Shown piece by piece: positions 9,181-21,069 of a DNA stretch of 26,946 nucleotides. The stretch is from the NCBI GenBank assembly GCA_051453625.1, contig JBOZIK010000001.1:249265685-249292630 (forward strand). The letters are read 5' to 3'. How positions within the stretch are numbered: position 1 is the stretch's first letter; each line of letters begins with the position of its first letter. The translations under genes were made by a program, and so were the position numbers. The stretch is from Welwitschia mirabilis (Eukaryota; Gnetophyta; Gnetopsida; Welwitschiales). The notes under the pieces were generated by a model, which was not told the origin of the DNA, made no database searches, and saw only the letters and a program-made list of their open reading frames with translations.

Positions 9181-10204
9181 CTTGGTCACATCTTCCAATG
9201 CATTTTGGAATGTTTTAAAAGTATACCTTGGATTGTTTGGCATTGTATTTTTCAATTATATTGGTCACATTTTGATTTTTCATGAAAATCCTATCCTGTT
9301 ATTAAAAATCCAATACCTAAACCTTACCATGAATCATATGAGGAACTGTGAAAGTTATAATTCTAATATCATGCTTGAATCTTTGGGAAATGCTATAAGA
9401 GATGATGTGGAGAGGAGTTAATTTTATGCTAGGTGTAATCTATATGATTCATATTTTTGAAGGATTTATGTATTATTGAGCTCTTCTTACTTTTTATTTA
9501 GTTGTATGCATATATTTAAAGGGCATTGGAGATCCTAATGAATTGTGATATTTATGTGAACATGGTACTAGTTATTATATTCAAATTTATTTTAAAGTAT
9601 CTATTAATCTAATTTAATACAAAATTATTTAAGGAATACATTTATTTAGATTATAAAATATGAATTAAGTTGGAGATGCTACTATTATCATTTGATGATT
9701 ATTGAAATTTTCAAGTGAATGATTAAGATTCATATACATCTATTGAGAGTTAAAATTCGAGATAAAAATTTGCATTGTAGAATTTTGGACATTACATAGA
9801 TGTTCTTATCCATTGCATAGTGATTACAAAGTTTAGATGACTACTATCCAAGGTAAAATATCTAAAAACTCTCAAATAGTATATAGGCATGATATGATGG
9901 AACAAATCAAATACATGTAAGAAACATAAAAAAAAATGCACATACATATGGATGATTGGAACTACTCACAAAGAACTAATCTATCATTTTCAAGGAACTT
10001 TTACTAATTACGTAATTCATTCTTGGATCATACATCATTGCATCATTTGTTTAGCACTCATGATAATGATGACAATAAGAAAGTAAATCTCTTTTTAAAG
10101 ATAAATCATCTAGGCTTGTTGTTGTATTTACTTGTTGGATCTTACATTAATTGAACTATCTTATTCTATAATATTACTATATAATCCATTCTTGTATTAT
10201 CAAA

Positions 10205-10449
10205 CTCAAGGCTTCCTTACTAGGGTTCCTTATTATAAGGCAATCCTTATATAGGTGTGCTTTAGAAGTGCCTGTGTGCACTTGTGCTATTGTACTATTA
10301 TATTTTCTTGAGGGGAAGAGGTTTTTTTCTTGTAAGAATCATCTCACGTTATGGTAGTGGCTATGTACACATTTTTGGTATTGTATCATTTGAACTTCCT
10401 TTAGAGGAAGAGGTTGCTTCCTTATAAGGAAAATCTCAAATTGTATTTT

Positions 10450-10504
<55 letters not shown>

Positions 10505-10550
10505 ACTTGTGTACATTTTTTATTATTCATATTCTTAAGGGAAAGAGAGA
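10205..10550 (+). repeat. Degenerate tandem repeat of about 90 bp, three copies
   Basis: Three similar blocks each run from a gtgcac, gtacac or gtgtac motif through an AT-rich middle to a purine-rich end of the gaggaagagg type. The ends fall at about 10321, 10413 and 10547. Each is followed by a ccttataagg or cttgcaagg type palindrome, the clearest being TTCCTTATAAGGAA (10418-10431). The third copy is stretched by the TG run. Confidence 0.55.
10454..10501. repeat. (TG)n microsatellite
   Basis: There are about 24 uninterrupted TG units, followed by gcgcac. Frames across it on both strands code only alternating residues (Cys-Val or Thr-His) and are not genes. Confidence 0.98.
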
Positions 10551-10798
10551 ATTACCTTGCAAGGAGGCTCTTGCTTTTACTGTAAGGTTGGTGATGCATA
10601 AAAACCTCTTTTTCTTTATAGTTTAAGAATATCTAGAGTTGTGAGAAAAAGCTACCCTTTGTGTGTGGATGTACCCAGGTTGGAAAACCATGTTATCTTG
10701 ATAAGGTATTTATTATACTATTTTTTTAATTTTTTATTACTGAAACTTTTTTATTTAGTAAATATCATTCATCCCTCTCCTCTAGATTTAACAATCCT

Positions 10799-13700
10799 TA
10801 GTTTTAGAGATGAAGTATATGAAGGGCATGTGAAAGCCAAGAAAATTACACTTGGCACACATGTAATGAATAAATTTTGAAAAAGGATTAACCTCCTTAA
10901 ACCTCATGGTAGAGACTTGAAAACAAAATTTTAGCTTTCTTGTAAATTAAAAAAAGGAGACATGCAATTATTTAAGAATCTAAGAAGTAAATATAAGATG
11001 GGAAAAAGACTTAAGTATTGGAGTTAGGTGTTTAGGTTCTTAAGGTACAGTTTAGACAGATAAATATTTATGTTAAGTAATAAAGATATACATGTATCCT
11101 TAACTTTACATTTGATAAAAGAAGATATATATGTATGTAACCTTAAGATAACATGAATAAAATAAGCCCGGGTGTGTGTCGTGCATTCGTGGTTCATATA
11201 CAATAAGATAAGATAAGAGCTACAAAATAAGGGAAATCCAAACAATGAAAGGTATTTAAGCATGAAGAACTAATAATATAGGGTATTGCTAGCTCATAGT
11301 TTAGTTGGTTTATGCACTTTAAAATACTTTTATCAAATGTTCTTGTTTTGACCTTAACATCTGAGCATACACATATTTCTACTAGTTTGTCAAATTTAGT
11401 TTTATACCTTTATATCCACTATAATTTCTAATGTTTTGTAGTGCCACTTTTAATTCTTATAAAAGGTCATTTGTGAACATCATTATATCCATTAGAGGTA
11501 TGATATATTAGGAATATCCAAAGGTCATGTGGATTATCCAACTTAAACCTTATTAAAATCATGAAAAAATATAAGAGAAAAGGGGCCTTACCATAATAAT
11601 AGAAAAATAATTAGAAAAGGAATCACATTATTTTTTAAAAAGATAAAGACTTATGTAATATTTAGAATTAAAGGTAACATCCTAGATAAATGCAATGTTA
11701 AATATAACTAAATGAAATATTTTTTAAGCTTTCTTAATAATTAGTTAATGCCTCTAAAATTAGTGTAAGGAAATTACATGGGAAAGATAAGAGAAAACAG
11801 ACATTAAATGATAACTTAAAATAGAAGAAATAATACTAATTAAGTATAATAACTTGACATTATGTTTTACCACTAAGATAATAACTTAATCTTGGAACGT
11901 AAGAAAACCAAATTAAACTCCATTTAAAATATTAGAAATAAAATAGTATGAGAAAAGAGTATCATTATACAACACATAATATTGATGAATAGTAATTTCA
12001 ACTAATGACATATGGTTATAATATTATTTTCCTAATGATTTACAAAAAATAATGATAGCAAAATAGTATTATGGATCTATCTTAAAGTTAACTAAAAATG
12101 TATATGGACTCATAACTCATAGATTTACATTGGTCTAAGTGGTATAATTAGGATGTGTTAGTCATATAACTCAATAAATAAACATCTATAATAGAGTTAC
12201 GTATCAAAATCATAGTAGTTCTATGTCAATTTAAATAGATAGTTATGTGTGTAAATGATTGGTAAATGGAATGTAATAATTAACTTTCCTTAATTATAAT
12301 TAATTGTAATAAACTATAATAAAGGATATTATGCTAATAATATATTATTAGCTTAATGACTATATTTTCGATGGTGCATCCTTATAAACCTTTGGTGATA
12401 ACTCATTCAACTTGATATTCTATCTTGATTTATTGGATATATCTATCATGTTTTAATATCTAATCTTGTAATGCACTATATTATGTATTTAATTTGTGGG
12501 TTTGAATAATTATTTGATGATATTAATTATTAATATAGAACTTATGTGATGTGATGGATAACTAGTTTATTAGATTATGATGATGATAATCCACAAATGA
12601 ACTAAATGAGAAATTAAGAATAATAAGTCATATATGCACAAAATGAGGTAATGGAAATAATAATCCATATATTACTAAACAAGATAGTGGAGTTATGGAA
12701 ATGGAATGGTAAAATGTAACTAATTTATCTTATTTCAAATACTCGGGGATTTAAGATCTTTTTTTTTTATTTTTCTATTCCTAATCATGATTGATGATGT
12801 GTGCATATACAAGATAAGGATTGATACCAATGTTAATTTCTATGGCATTGCTGACATTGCTACCTTATCTTGGGATTTGTTGTATACAATCATTACTAAT
12901 GTATACATGTGTAATGTTATTCAAAGTAATCATTAAGGTAGTAATTATTCTAACTAATAATATAATACAAAATACATTTGATTAATTTATGATAATAATG
13001 TTGATGACTAGATCATAGTATAATGTCAACACAATTAGTTAATAATGACATGGATCAAGGCAATCCAATGATATATGTAATATATTAATAATTGATATTC
13101 TGATGATATGGTAGATAATAAAACAGGTTTATAATGGATGTAATGTACCTATGATTATGACATATGGGAATAGTATATATTATGAAGTTTCTATATTATA
13201 TTCTTCTAGCTACTTTTATTCATGTGTCATGTCATTAATCATTACTCAACTATACTAAATCCTAATTGATTCATACCTTTTTATGACATATAAGCATATA
13301 TCTTTAGTATTTTTATCTGATACACATTATCTATCTCTATATTCATTATGTTAGTTATAAAATAAGTAGTCATATATGTGATTAATCTTCATGGCTAAGA
13401 TGTTATCATTTATCTAGATGAGGATGAGCTTCATTAAGAAGCAAGCATACATGGTTAATTGATGGCATGTGGTTTGGATGGTGGGTAGGCTTCATAAAAG
13501 ATTCAATTTTACATAGTTGAATTATGGATGATGGTACAATATACATGGATGACCTTATGACAAAAAGGAATCATGTGTTTGCTTCATGGAGGGCATGCTT
13601 AATAGTGGTCTTATATAAGATTGATTCATATGATTTATATGTGGTCGATGTTGGTATTGGTGGCATATATAAAGAGCTATGATATCAATATGACCTCATA

Positions 13701-14255
13701 GTAGTAACTGATAGATGGTTGAACTAGAGCTCCATGGAATACTTTACCAAGTATTTCCTATATTTTATATTTATATCTACAGTTATATTATATGATGTTT
13801 CTATGAATTTATATGAACTTTTTGATTTCATATAATCTAAAATTTCATTTTTTTATTTTACTCATTAATATAGATCATATGGATCTATTGTACACCTATG
13901 CATATTAATTATAATAGAAATAAGATCTAAGATGAAACTACATGTGGTTTAACTTATTTAAGATGAGGATACTAGGTATGGTTTCTTAGTTAATAGTGCA
14001 ATCAACCACTCAATTATAACTTATACATTTCTTTTGTGTATTTATAATTAAGTTTTATAAATGTTTTTAAGCTAGAATGTGGTGTTAGTTAGGTGAGTTA
14101 TTATCATATAGTTCTCCTATGATGTAGCCTATGAATAATTGAGAGTAAGTCTTTTAGGTAAAACCTAATTGATCTTCTATCATGATTATTCATGTGATTA
14201 ATTAATAAATTAAAAAAGTCAAATGTAATTTTAGTGTAGATTTTTGTTTGTTACA
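10799..14255 (+). mobile_element. First long LTR (about 3.46 kb) of a non-coding LTR element
   Basis: The start is TAGTTTTAGAGATGAAG, a decayed TG start; the same block begins the copies at 17076 and 23211. Similarity between copies begins here and not before, so this is the true left edge. The LTR ends TTACA at 14251-14255, followed three bases later by a primer site. Landmarks shared with the second copy include taaacatctataatagagtt near 12180 and tttatcttatttcaaatact near 12725. Hand alignment of a sample region suggests roughly 80-85 percent identity between copies. No coding is visible. A private CpG-bearing insertion lies at 11166-11201. Confidence 0.82.
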
Positions 14256-14258
14256 TTT

Positions 14259-14270
14259 TGGTATCAAATC
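14259..14270 (+). other. Primer binding site, first unit
   Basis: TGGTATCAAATC, followed by CATGG, matches the initiator-Met tRNA site TGGTATCAGAGC at nine of twelve positions or better, with the mismatches G-to-A or C-to-T like. It lies three bases after the LTR end TTACA, the same spacing as in the minus-strand gypsy element. Confidence 0.85.
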
Positions 14271-14916
14271 CATGGATATGGTCCATAATGAGTTGAATTA
14301 ATAAGAAGAGTAATATATACTTTTCACTAATGGTTTATAGTAGTTTCATGAAGAAACTTCTTAAGGAAAGGATAACATAATACCCCTTAGATTTGTCATG
14401 CACTTGGTAAGTTGATTTCATATTTGTGAATTCAGATATTAAGCTTAAATAAATTTATAACTAACATGTAAATTAAATAAAGTTTTATAAAGTAATTAAG
14501 AAATTAAAAGGAAGGTGAAAATGTTAGTAGAATTATAACATGTGGTTAAATGTATTAGTGTTAATAATTGAACTAGCATTATTTAAGTGGTCATAATAAA
14601 TAATAATATAATAAAAATAAAATTTACAATGGATGTATAATTAATAAATATATGGTAAATAGATATTGGTAAATTTATAATATAAATAATTAAGAAATAA
14701 GCATAGTGGATTAAGTATTAAATCTTAATTAATAAATAATAATTAAAATATAATAAAATAAATTTAAAATAAATATTATTGAAATTTGTTCAATGTTAAT
14801 AGTGAGGTCGTATCATATTATAAAGATGAGATGTTTGAAATTAAGATGGCTTTATTTGATGATGTAACACCTTGAAGAATATTATGCCTTTTGAATTGCT
14901 ACATGGTAAAAATTGG

Positions 14917-14945
14917 CAACATGCATGGAGGATTCATGCATGTTG
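14917..14945 (+). repeat. Perfect 11-bp hairpin with 7-base loop, conserved in both internal regions
   Basis: The arms are caacatgcatg (14917-14927) and catgcatgttg (14935-14945), and the loop is gaggatt. The second unit keeps the loop and a 7-bp stem at 21049-21069. The arms themselves contain the self-complementary ATGCAT. Confidence 0.85.
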
Positions 14946-17058
14946 TAAAGTTATCATTGATTTCTTGTTGTTTGACCAATTAAGAGAATTATAAATAAAG
15001 TGATCTTATGAATTTTAATGGAATTAGTCTTTCTTAATAAGATTGTTTCTTCTTTAGTGAAAATCTAGAAGAACTAGTTAGATAGTTAAGGAATCAAAAG
15101 AGGGAAAATTATTTTTGTTGAAAGTTAAAAATTATAAGTTAATCTTTGGAATCTCTCTCTAGTATTATTACTCAATTTTTAGTATACTATTGGTTTTTAA
15201 TTATTCAAGATAGGATTTGTTAAATATCTTTATTAGATTTTAATGCTAATTAAATGAGTCTTTGATTTAGAAGTATTTGAAAGTAACATTTGTTTCTTTT
15301 AGAATTTCTTATAAGTTTAATTTTTCTTTAATTTTTTTACCAAGTATAGTCTCTATTCTTACAAATTTTTTAAATACATGTAGAAGGAAAAATGTCTACA
15401 TTTAGATAATTGTTAAGTAATCTTCTTATTTCCTCTTTATTAGTTACTTAGGCTTCTTCCTTTCTTTATTTTTATCTTACATTACAAAAGTAGTTTACAC
15501 TAACTAAAGAAGATATTATCATTATATATTAGGTTATTCCTTCATGGGAATTCTTATTATAATAGAAATAATAGCATTTTGGAAATTATAATGGGTTTTA
15601 GACTTGAATCAAAAATAGTTATTAAAACCTTACTATTTTATCTATGTGAAAATTTAAACTGTAATCTTTACTTATAAGGAACTAGGTTAGTGATATTAAG
15701 AATAATTCATTTTAATACATGAAGAGGCATACTAAAATGGAAATTTAATGAATGCTTTATAATCCTCTTGTATAGTCTATAGTCTGTAATGGAGCTAGAG
15801 TACCCATGCTTTATAATGGAGCTATAAAAAAAATTATATATGGTGGTACATTCTAAGTAACTAATATCCTTAAATATAAAAAAACTGAAGTGGTCTTCTT
15901 GTATTAAAAGGAAAAAATATATGCTAAAAGAAAAGAAATATTTTCAGTCTTGAAACCTTCATTTACATGAAAATCCATTTATAAAAAAGAAATCCATTAC
16001 AAAATGAAGAATACCTAGTTAAACAAAAAGGAATCCATTGTAGAAATGGAGTAGTACATTTAGATAAAATTGAAGTAAAAATATAATTTGAAAAATGTTT
16101 TTCAAATTTATAAAAATACATTTACAATCTTCAATAAAAAATGAAATAACTAAAGAAAAATTATGGTAAATCAAAAAAACATTTAAGATTCACTAGAGAC
16201 AAATATACAAAGAAATTTTAATCATATTATAGACTTAAAACCATGTCTAAAAATGTAAATTTTTATAAAAATAATAACTTACAAAAGAAAACATTATAAA
16301 ACTAAATATTTAGCTCTATTTCTTCTTCCCTTCATCCTGAAATATAGAGAGCTTATATCTTATAAACTCAGCTTTTCAAATATGAGCTAAGTTCAAACTC
16401 ACATTGTTCTTTTAGGTTGAATGCATCCAAACCCTCTTTCCTATATTTTATAGGTATTATCTCTCTCTTCTCCTTGATTTAAGTATAATATAAAATCATC
16501 TCTTGAATGGACTTTCCTCACTTTTTATACTCTATGATTCATAATTTATCTTGTATTAATGTCTTATTCATTAATGTTCTTACCCTATAATAACATAACA
16601 TTTCACTTATTTACCTCTAGAAATGCACTATAAACTAATAAAAATGCAGTAAAAACATAAGTTTTCTAATGTCCTTTTGGAAATGCATCTATAATTTTTT
16701 TTAAAAAAACTTTAAAGATATAAGAAAAAGAAAAGAAAAGAAATAAAATTTTCCTATGTTGAAACCTAGGATGGCATTGCTACTCACAATGACTGGTAAT
16801 GAGTTCAAAGGTTATGTTTATGAAAAGAATGACTAAGCATCATTTTTCAAAAGGAATACATAAAATCAACCGCACTCCAGTTATTAGTAATGCTGGGAAT
16901 ATTGTCATTACTATCTGAAGAAGTTATGGAGGTTGTTAAAGAGTGTGGACCATTTAGTGTAATTGTTTTTATAGAGTTTTAATAGTGAAACATTAATAGA
17001 GTGGAGAGGATGAGTTACATGAGGTGTAAAGAAGAATTTAATAAATATAGAAATAGTT

Positions 17059-17075
17059 GGTAAAAGGAAAGGCTA
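17059..17075 (+). other. Polypurine tract before the second long LTR
   Basis: ggtaaaaggaaagg (17059-17072), then cta, lies directly before the LTR start TGGTTTTGGAG. The same arrangement occurs at 23196-23210 and is absent before the first LTR. This is what a real internal-to-3'-LTR junction predicts. Confidence 0.75.
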
Positions 17076-17680
17076 TGGTTTTGGAGATGAAGTACATGAA
17101 GGGCATGTAAAATCTAAGAAAATGACACTTTTTCTAGACATATTAAATTAAAGGAGTGAAGCACTTTGGTTCATGTTCTGAAAACTTAAAAATAAAATTT
17201 TAGCTTGATTTTAATTAAAAGAAAAAGTAAAATGCAATTTGTTAGAAATTTAAAAATAAGTAAAGATAAGGAGGGAAAATACTTAAGTATTGGGATACTT
17301 AGGTATTTAGATGATTAAGGTACAATTAGAGGGGTAAATATTTATGTTAAGTAATATATACATACATGTATCTTTAAGTTTTGATCTAATGAAAGAAAAT
17401 ATATCGATGTAATCTTAAATAAAATGATGATATAAATAAGATAAGATAAGTAGTACAAAATAAGGGAAAATCATATAATGAAAGGGATTTAATCATGAAA
17501 AACTATTAATATAGGGTATTATTATTATTATTAGCTCATTATTTAATTGGTTTATGCACTTTGAAAGACTTTTATCAAATGTTCTCATTCTAACTCCAAA
17601 ATCTAAGTCTGTCATCTTACTACTAGTTTGTTAAACTTATTTTTATACTTTATATTCACTATAATTTCTATTTTTTACTA

Positions 17681-17720
17681 TAGCAATCTTTAATTCCTAT
17701 ATAGCAATATTTAATTCCTA
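17681..17720 (+). repeat. Local tandem duplication of about 20 bp
   Basis: tatagcaat followed by ttaattcctat occurs twice in a row. The first and third LTR have a single copy at the matching place. Confidence 0.75.
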
Positions 17721-19476
17721 TAAAATGAAATTTATGAACATCATTGTATTTATTAGAGGTACCAAATATTAGGAGTTCAAAAGATCATGTTGATTCTTCA
17801 ATTCAAACCTTATTAAAATGATGAGAAAATATAAGAGAAAAGGGCCCTTATCATAATAATAGAAAAATAATTAGGAAAGGAATTACATTGATTTCTAAAT
17901 ATGTGAAGACTTATATGATATTTAGAATTAAAGGTAACACCCTAGATAAATGAAAACTTAAATATAATTAGATAAAATATTTATATAGAGTAAAGAAAAT
18001 GATACTAAATAAGTATAATGCCTTGGCATTATGTTTTACTACTAAGATAACAACCTAACCTAGTAACATAAGAAAACTAAATTAAACTCCATTTAGGATA
18101 TTAGAAGCCATATAATATAAGAAAAGAGTATGATTATACATTATATAAATTTGATGGCTTATAATTTTAGCTAATGACCTGTGGTTATAATATAATATTT
18201 CTAATGTTTTACATAATACAATGCTAGAAAAATAATATTATGGAACTATATTTAAGTGAATTGAAGATTTATAGTGGATCCATTACCCATATATTTACAT
18301 TAATTTGAGTATTATATCCATTTTTAGAATATGTTATTCATATAGCTCCATAAATAAACATCTAAAATAGAGTTGGACAGGTAAAGCATGATAGTTCTAT
18401 TTAGATCTAAATAGGAAGCTATATGTTTAAATAATTGATAAATAGGATATCATAATTAATTATCTTTAACTATAATTAATTATAATAAACTCTAACTAAG
18501 ATGATTATGCTAAGGACGCATTATTAGCTTAATGATTATATTTTTAGTGATTGTATTCTTGCAATCATTTTCTGATGACTTCTCCCACTTGATATTATAT
18601 CTTGATTTCATGGATATATCTATGATGTTGTGATTTCTAACCTTGTCATACATTGAAATATGTATTTGATATGTGGGGTTGCGTATTTTTTTAATAACAT
18701 TAATTGCTGATATGGAACTTATTACTTCTATGGTATGATGGGTAATTAGTTTATTAAACTATGATGATGATAATCCATAGCTATGTCAAATGAGCTAGTA
18801 AGGATGGTAAATCATAGATGCATTAAATAAGCTAGTGGAAAGGGTAATCTAGATATTGCCAAATGAGGTAATAAAGTAATGGAAATTGGGTTATCAAAAT
18901 AAAATCTAACCCATTTATCTTATTTCAAATACTTGAGAATTTTAGATCTTTTTTCTTATCTTTTCATTCTTGATTATGGTTAATGATGCATGGATATACA
19001 TGATGAGGCTTGATAATAATGTTAATTTCTATGACATTCATGACATTATTACATTGCCTTCATTACTGATGTATATATGTGTGATGTCATTAGAAATAAT
19101 CATTAAGGTAGTAGTTATTCTTAACTAATAATATAATAAGAAATACATCTAATTAAATTATTATAATAATGTTGCTGACTAGGCCATATTCTAATGTTAG
19201 GATTATTAGTTATTAATGACGTGGATCAAGTGATCCAATAATGTGTATGATAGATTAATAATTGATGTGATGATGAAATGATAGTTAATGAAATGGATTT
19301 GTGATGGATGTAATGTACCTATAATGATGACATATGAAAATAGTATATATTTTGAGATTTGTAGACTAGATTTCTATAGCTATTTTTATTCATGTGTTGT
19401 GTTATTGATCATCATTCATTGATACTAAGGCTTAAGTAATTCATATCTTTTAGTGGCATACATGCATACCATAGAT

Positions 19477-19498
19477 AGAGAGAGAGAGAGAGAGAGAG
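19477..19498. repeat. (AG)n microsatellite
   Basis: There are eleven AG units. The first LTR has only tatctatctct at the matching place, so the expansion is private to the second LTR. Confidence 0.95.
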
Positions 19499-20428
19499 GA
19501 GGGGACCTTAATGGCTAAGAGGTTATGATTTACCTAGAGGAGGATAAGAATCATGAAGAAGCAAGCATGTATTATTGATCTATGGTATGTGATATGAATG
19601 GTTATTGTGGCAAGAACAACTACATGACTAAGCGGTAATATTTTTCCTAGTGGTAGGTGAACCTCATAAAGGAAGTAATTACACATATTCAATGTAAAAA
19701 TGATCGTATGATATATGTGGACAATCTTCATAATGATGAGTCATGTAATTACCCAGTGGAGGGAATGCCTGATATTGGAATTACTTAAGATTGATTCATA
19801 TAACTCGTGTGTGATTTAGATAGGTATCATTAGCACATTTATAGACTTACAAAGTTAGGATGACCTTATAGCACTAGCGTGTTGAGGGTTGGACTTGGGC
19901 CATAGGGGATACTTTAGTTGCTATTGTTTATATTGTGTATTTATAACTATAGTAATATTATGTGATGTTTCTATTAATTTATATGAACTCTATGATATAA
20001 TTCGATCTAGAATTTCATTTGCTCATTTATTCACTGATGTGAATCATCTACACCTATCATACACTTAGATATTTGGTTATGATAGAAATAAGATCTAAGA
20101 TAGAACTATGCATGGTATAACTTCCTCCAGATGAGGATATGTAGGTGTGATTGATTAGTTATTAGTACAATCATCCACTCAAATATGCCTTAGATACTTA
20201 TTTTATGTATTTTTAATTGATTTTTATAAATGTTCTTAAGTAGGCATGTAGTTTTAATTAGATAAGCTATTGTCATATAGGTCTCCTAAGGTGTATCCTA
20301 TAAGAAACTGAGGGTAATTCTAATAACTATAACCAATTTGATCCACTGTAATGGTTATTTGTATGATCAACTAATAAATTAAAGAAATTCAAGTGTAATT
20401 TAAGTGTAGAATTATGTGTATTACATTT

Positions 20429-20440
20429 TTATATTAGAGC
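20429..20440 (+). other. Primer binding site, second unit (decayed)
   Basis: TTATATTAGAGC is followed by TATG, at the position equivalent to 14259-14270 and three bases after TTACA. It differs from the canonical TGGTATCAGAGC at three or four bases but keeps the AGAGC end that the first unit has lost. Confidence 0.7.
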
Positions 20441-21048
20441 TATGAATATAATTCATAGTGAATTGAATTGATTAGAAGAGTAATATGTTTTATTTATGTT
20501 GATGCCTAATGGTAGTTTGTAAGAGGAAACTTCTTATGGAAAGGTAGATGTAATACCATTAGTTTTATCATACACTTGGTTAGTTGATTTTGTATTTCTG
20601 AATTTAGTTCTTAATCTTAAGTAAAATTACGATTAATAGGTAAATTAAATAAGGTTTGATAATGTGGTTAATAAAATAAAGGAAAGTTGAAGACATTACT
20701 AGAATTATAATGTATTTTTAAATGTCTTAGTGTTAATAATTAAACTAATATTATTAAATTAGCAATTAATAAATAACTTAATAATAATAATAATAGTTTG
20801 AATTAATGTATGATTAAAAAATATATGGTTACTAGATATTATTAAAAGTATAATAGAAATAATTAAGGAATAGGCCTAGTATATTAAGTGTTAAAAGTTA
20901 ATTAATAAATATTATTGAAATCTATTTAATGTTTAATGATGAGATGGTATCATATTATAAAGGTGGAATGTTTGAAATTGATATGATTATATTTGATGAT
21001 GTGGTGTGTTGTATCATTTTGATTTACTACATGAGGAAAGGTGAGAGC

Positions 21049-21069
21049 ATGCATGGAGGATTCATGCAT
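21049..21069 (+). repeat. Hairpin of the second internal region
   Basis: atgcatg, loop gaggatt, catgcat. It is the counterpart of 14917-14945, with the outer stem pairs lost. Confidence 0.75.

Larger units (their letters stand above)
7889..9796 (+). mobile_element. 3' LTR of the plus-strand Ty3/gypsy element
   Basis: It starts TGGAATAACATCATGTCC straight after the purine tract. It aligns by eye with the inverted LTR at 5851-7246 through the first 900 or so bases, including the TATA box (8569-8577) and the block after it. The proposed end, TTTTGGACATTACA at 9783-9796, resembles the other LTR end (TTTGAACATTACA), and no primer site follows, as expected for a 3' LTR. The region between about 8900 and 9780 aligns poorly with the other copy, so the end is less sure than the start. 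It is about 0.5 kb longer than its relative, partly because of private tandem repeats. The 90-codon frame at 9149-9421 lies inside it and looks like chance. Confidence 0.65.
9797..10798. other. AT-rich spacer between the gypsy LTR and the long-LTR array
   Basis: No gene is visible. The right half holds a degenerate repeat and a TG microsatellite, listed separately. The last bases before the first long LTR (ending atcct at 10794-10798) have no purine tract, which marks them as genuine flanking DNA of that array. Confidence 0.6.
14256..17075 (+). mobile_element. First internal region, non-coding (about 2.8 kb)
   Basis: It runs from the primer site (14259) to a purine tract (ending about 17072). 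I found no gag, protease, reverse transcriptase or integrase motif in any plus-strand frame that holds up in both internal copies. The copy at 20426-23210 shares landmarks in the same order: the hairpin near 14917, tttggaatctctctctagta near 15146, and ttgaatgcatc near 16420. A long LTR with a non-coding interior and intact cis sites is the pattern of large non-autonomous elements (LARDs). Confidence 0.78.
17076..20425 (+). mobile_element. Second long LTR (about 3.35 kb), shared by both units
   Basis: It starts TGGTTTTGGAGATGAAG after the purine tract and ends TTACA (20421-20425) before a primer site. It serves as 3' LTR of the first unit and 5' LTR of the second. It is about 100 bases shorter than the first copy because a segment present in the first and third LTR is missing near 17985. 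It also carries a private AG microsatellite (19477-19498) and a short local duplication near 17681-17720. Confidence 0.82.

Noticed and set aside
9149-9421. 90-codon plus-strand open frame, the longest in the window
   Set aside because: It lies inside the 3' LTR and its start overlaps a tandem-repeat copy. The protein is rich in Phe, Leu, Ile and Asn with no motif; such lengths occur by chance.
10339-10880. Open frames on both strands around the second TG microsatellite
   Set aside because: They are opened by the dinucleotide run (Thr-His or Cys-Val alternation), and the following frame at 10641-10880 crosses the start of the first long LTR.
11024-11263. 79-codon minus-strand frame, with a partner at 23441-23686
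   Set aside because: Both lie antisense at the same place of two LTR copies, but the proteins share only short stretches, and the middle LTR has no such frame. Shared ancestry of the repeat explains it.
14884-14915. Plus-strand MPFELLHG in the first non-coding interior, like an integrase motif
   Set aside because: The second interior does not keep it (it reads HFDLLHE), no other integrase block lies nearby, and the position is too close to the primer site. Most likely chance.
19534-19731. 65-codon minus-strand frame in the second long LTR
   Set aside because: It has hydrophobic chance composition, no motif, and lies inside a non-coding LTR.
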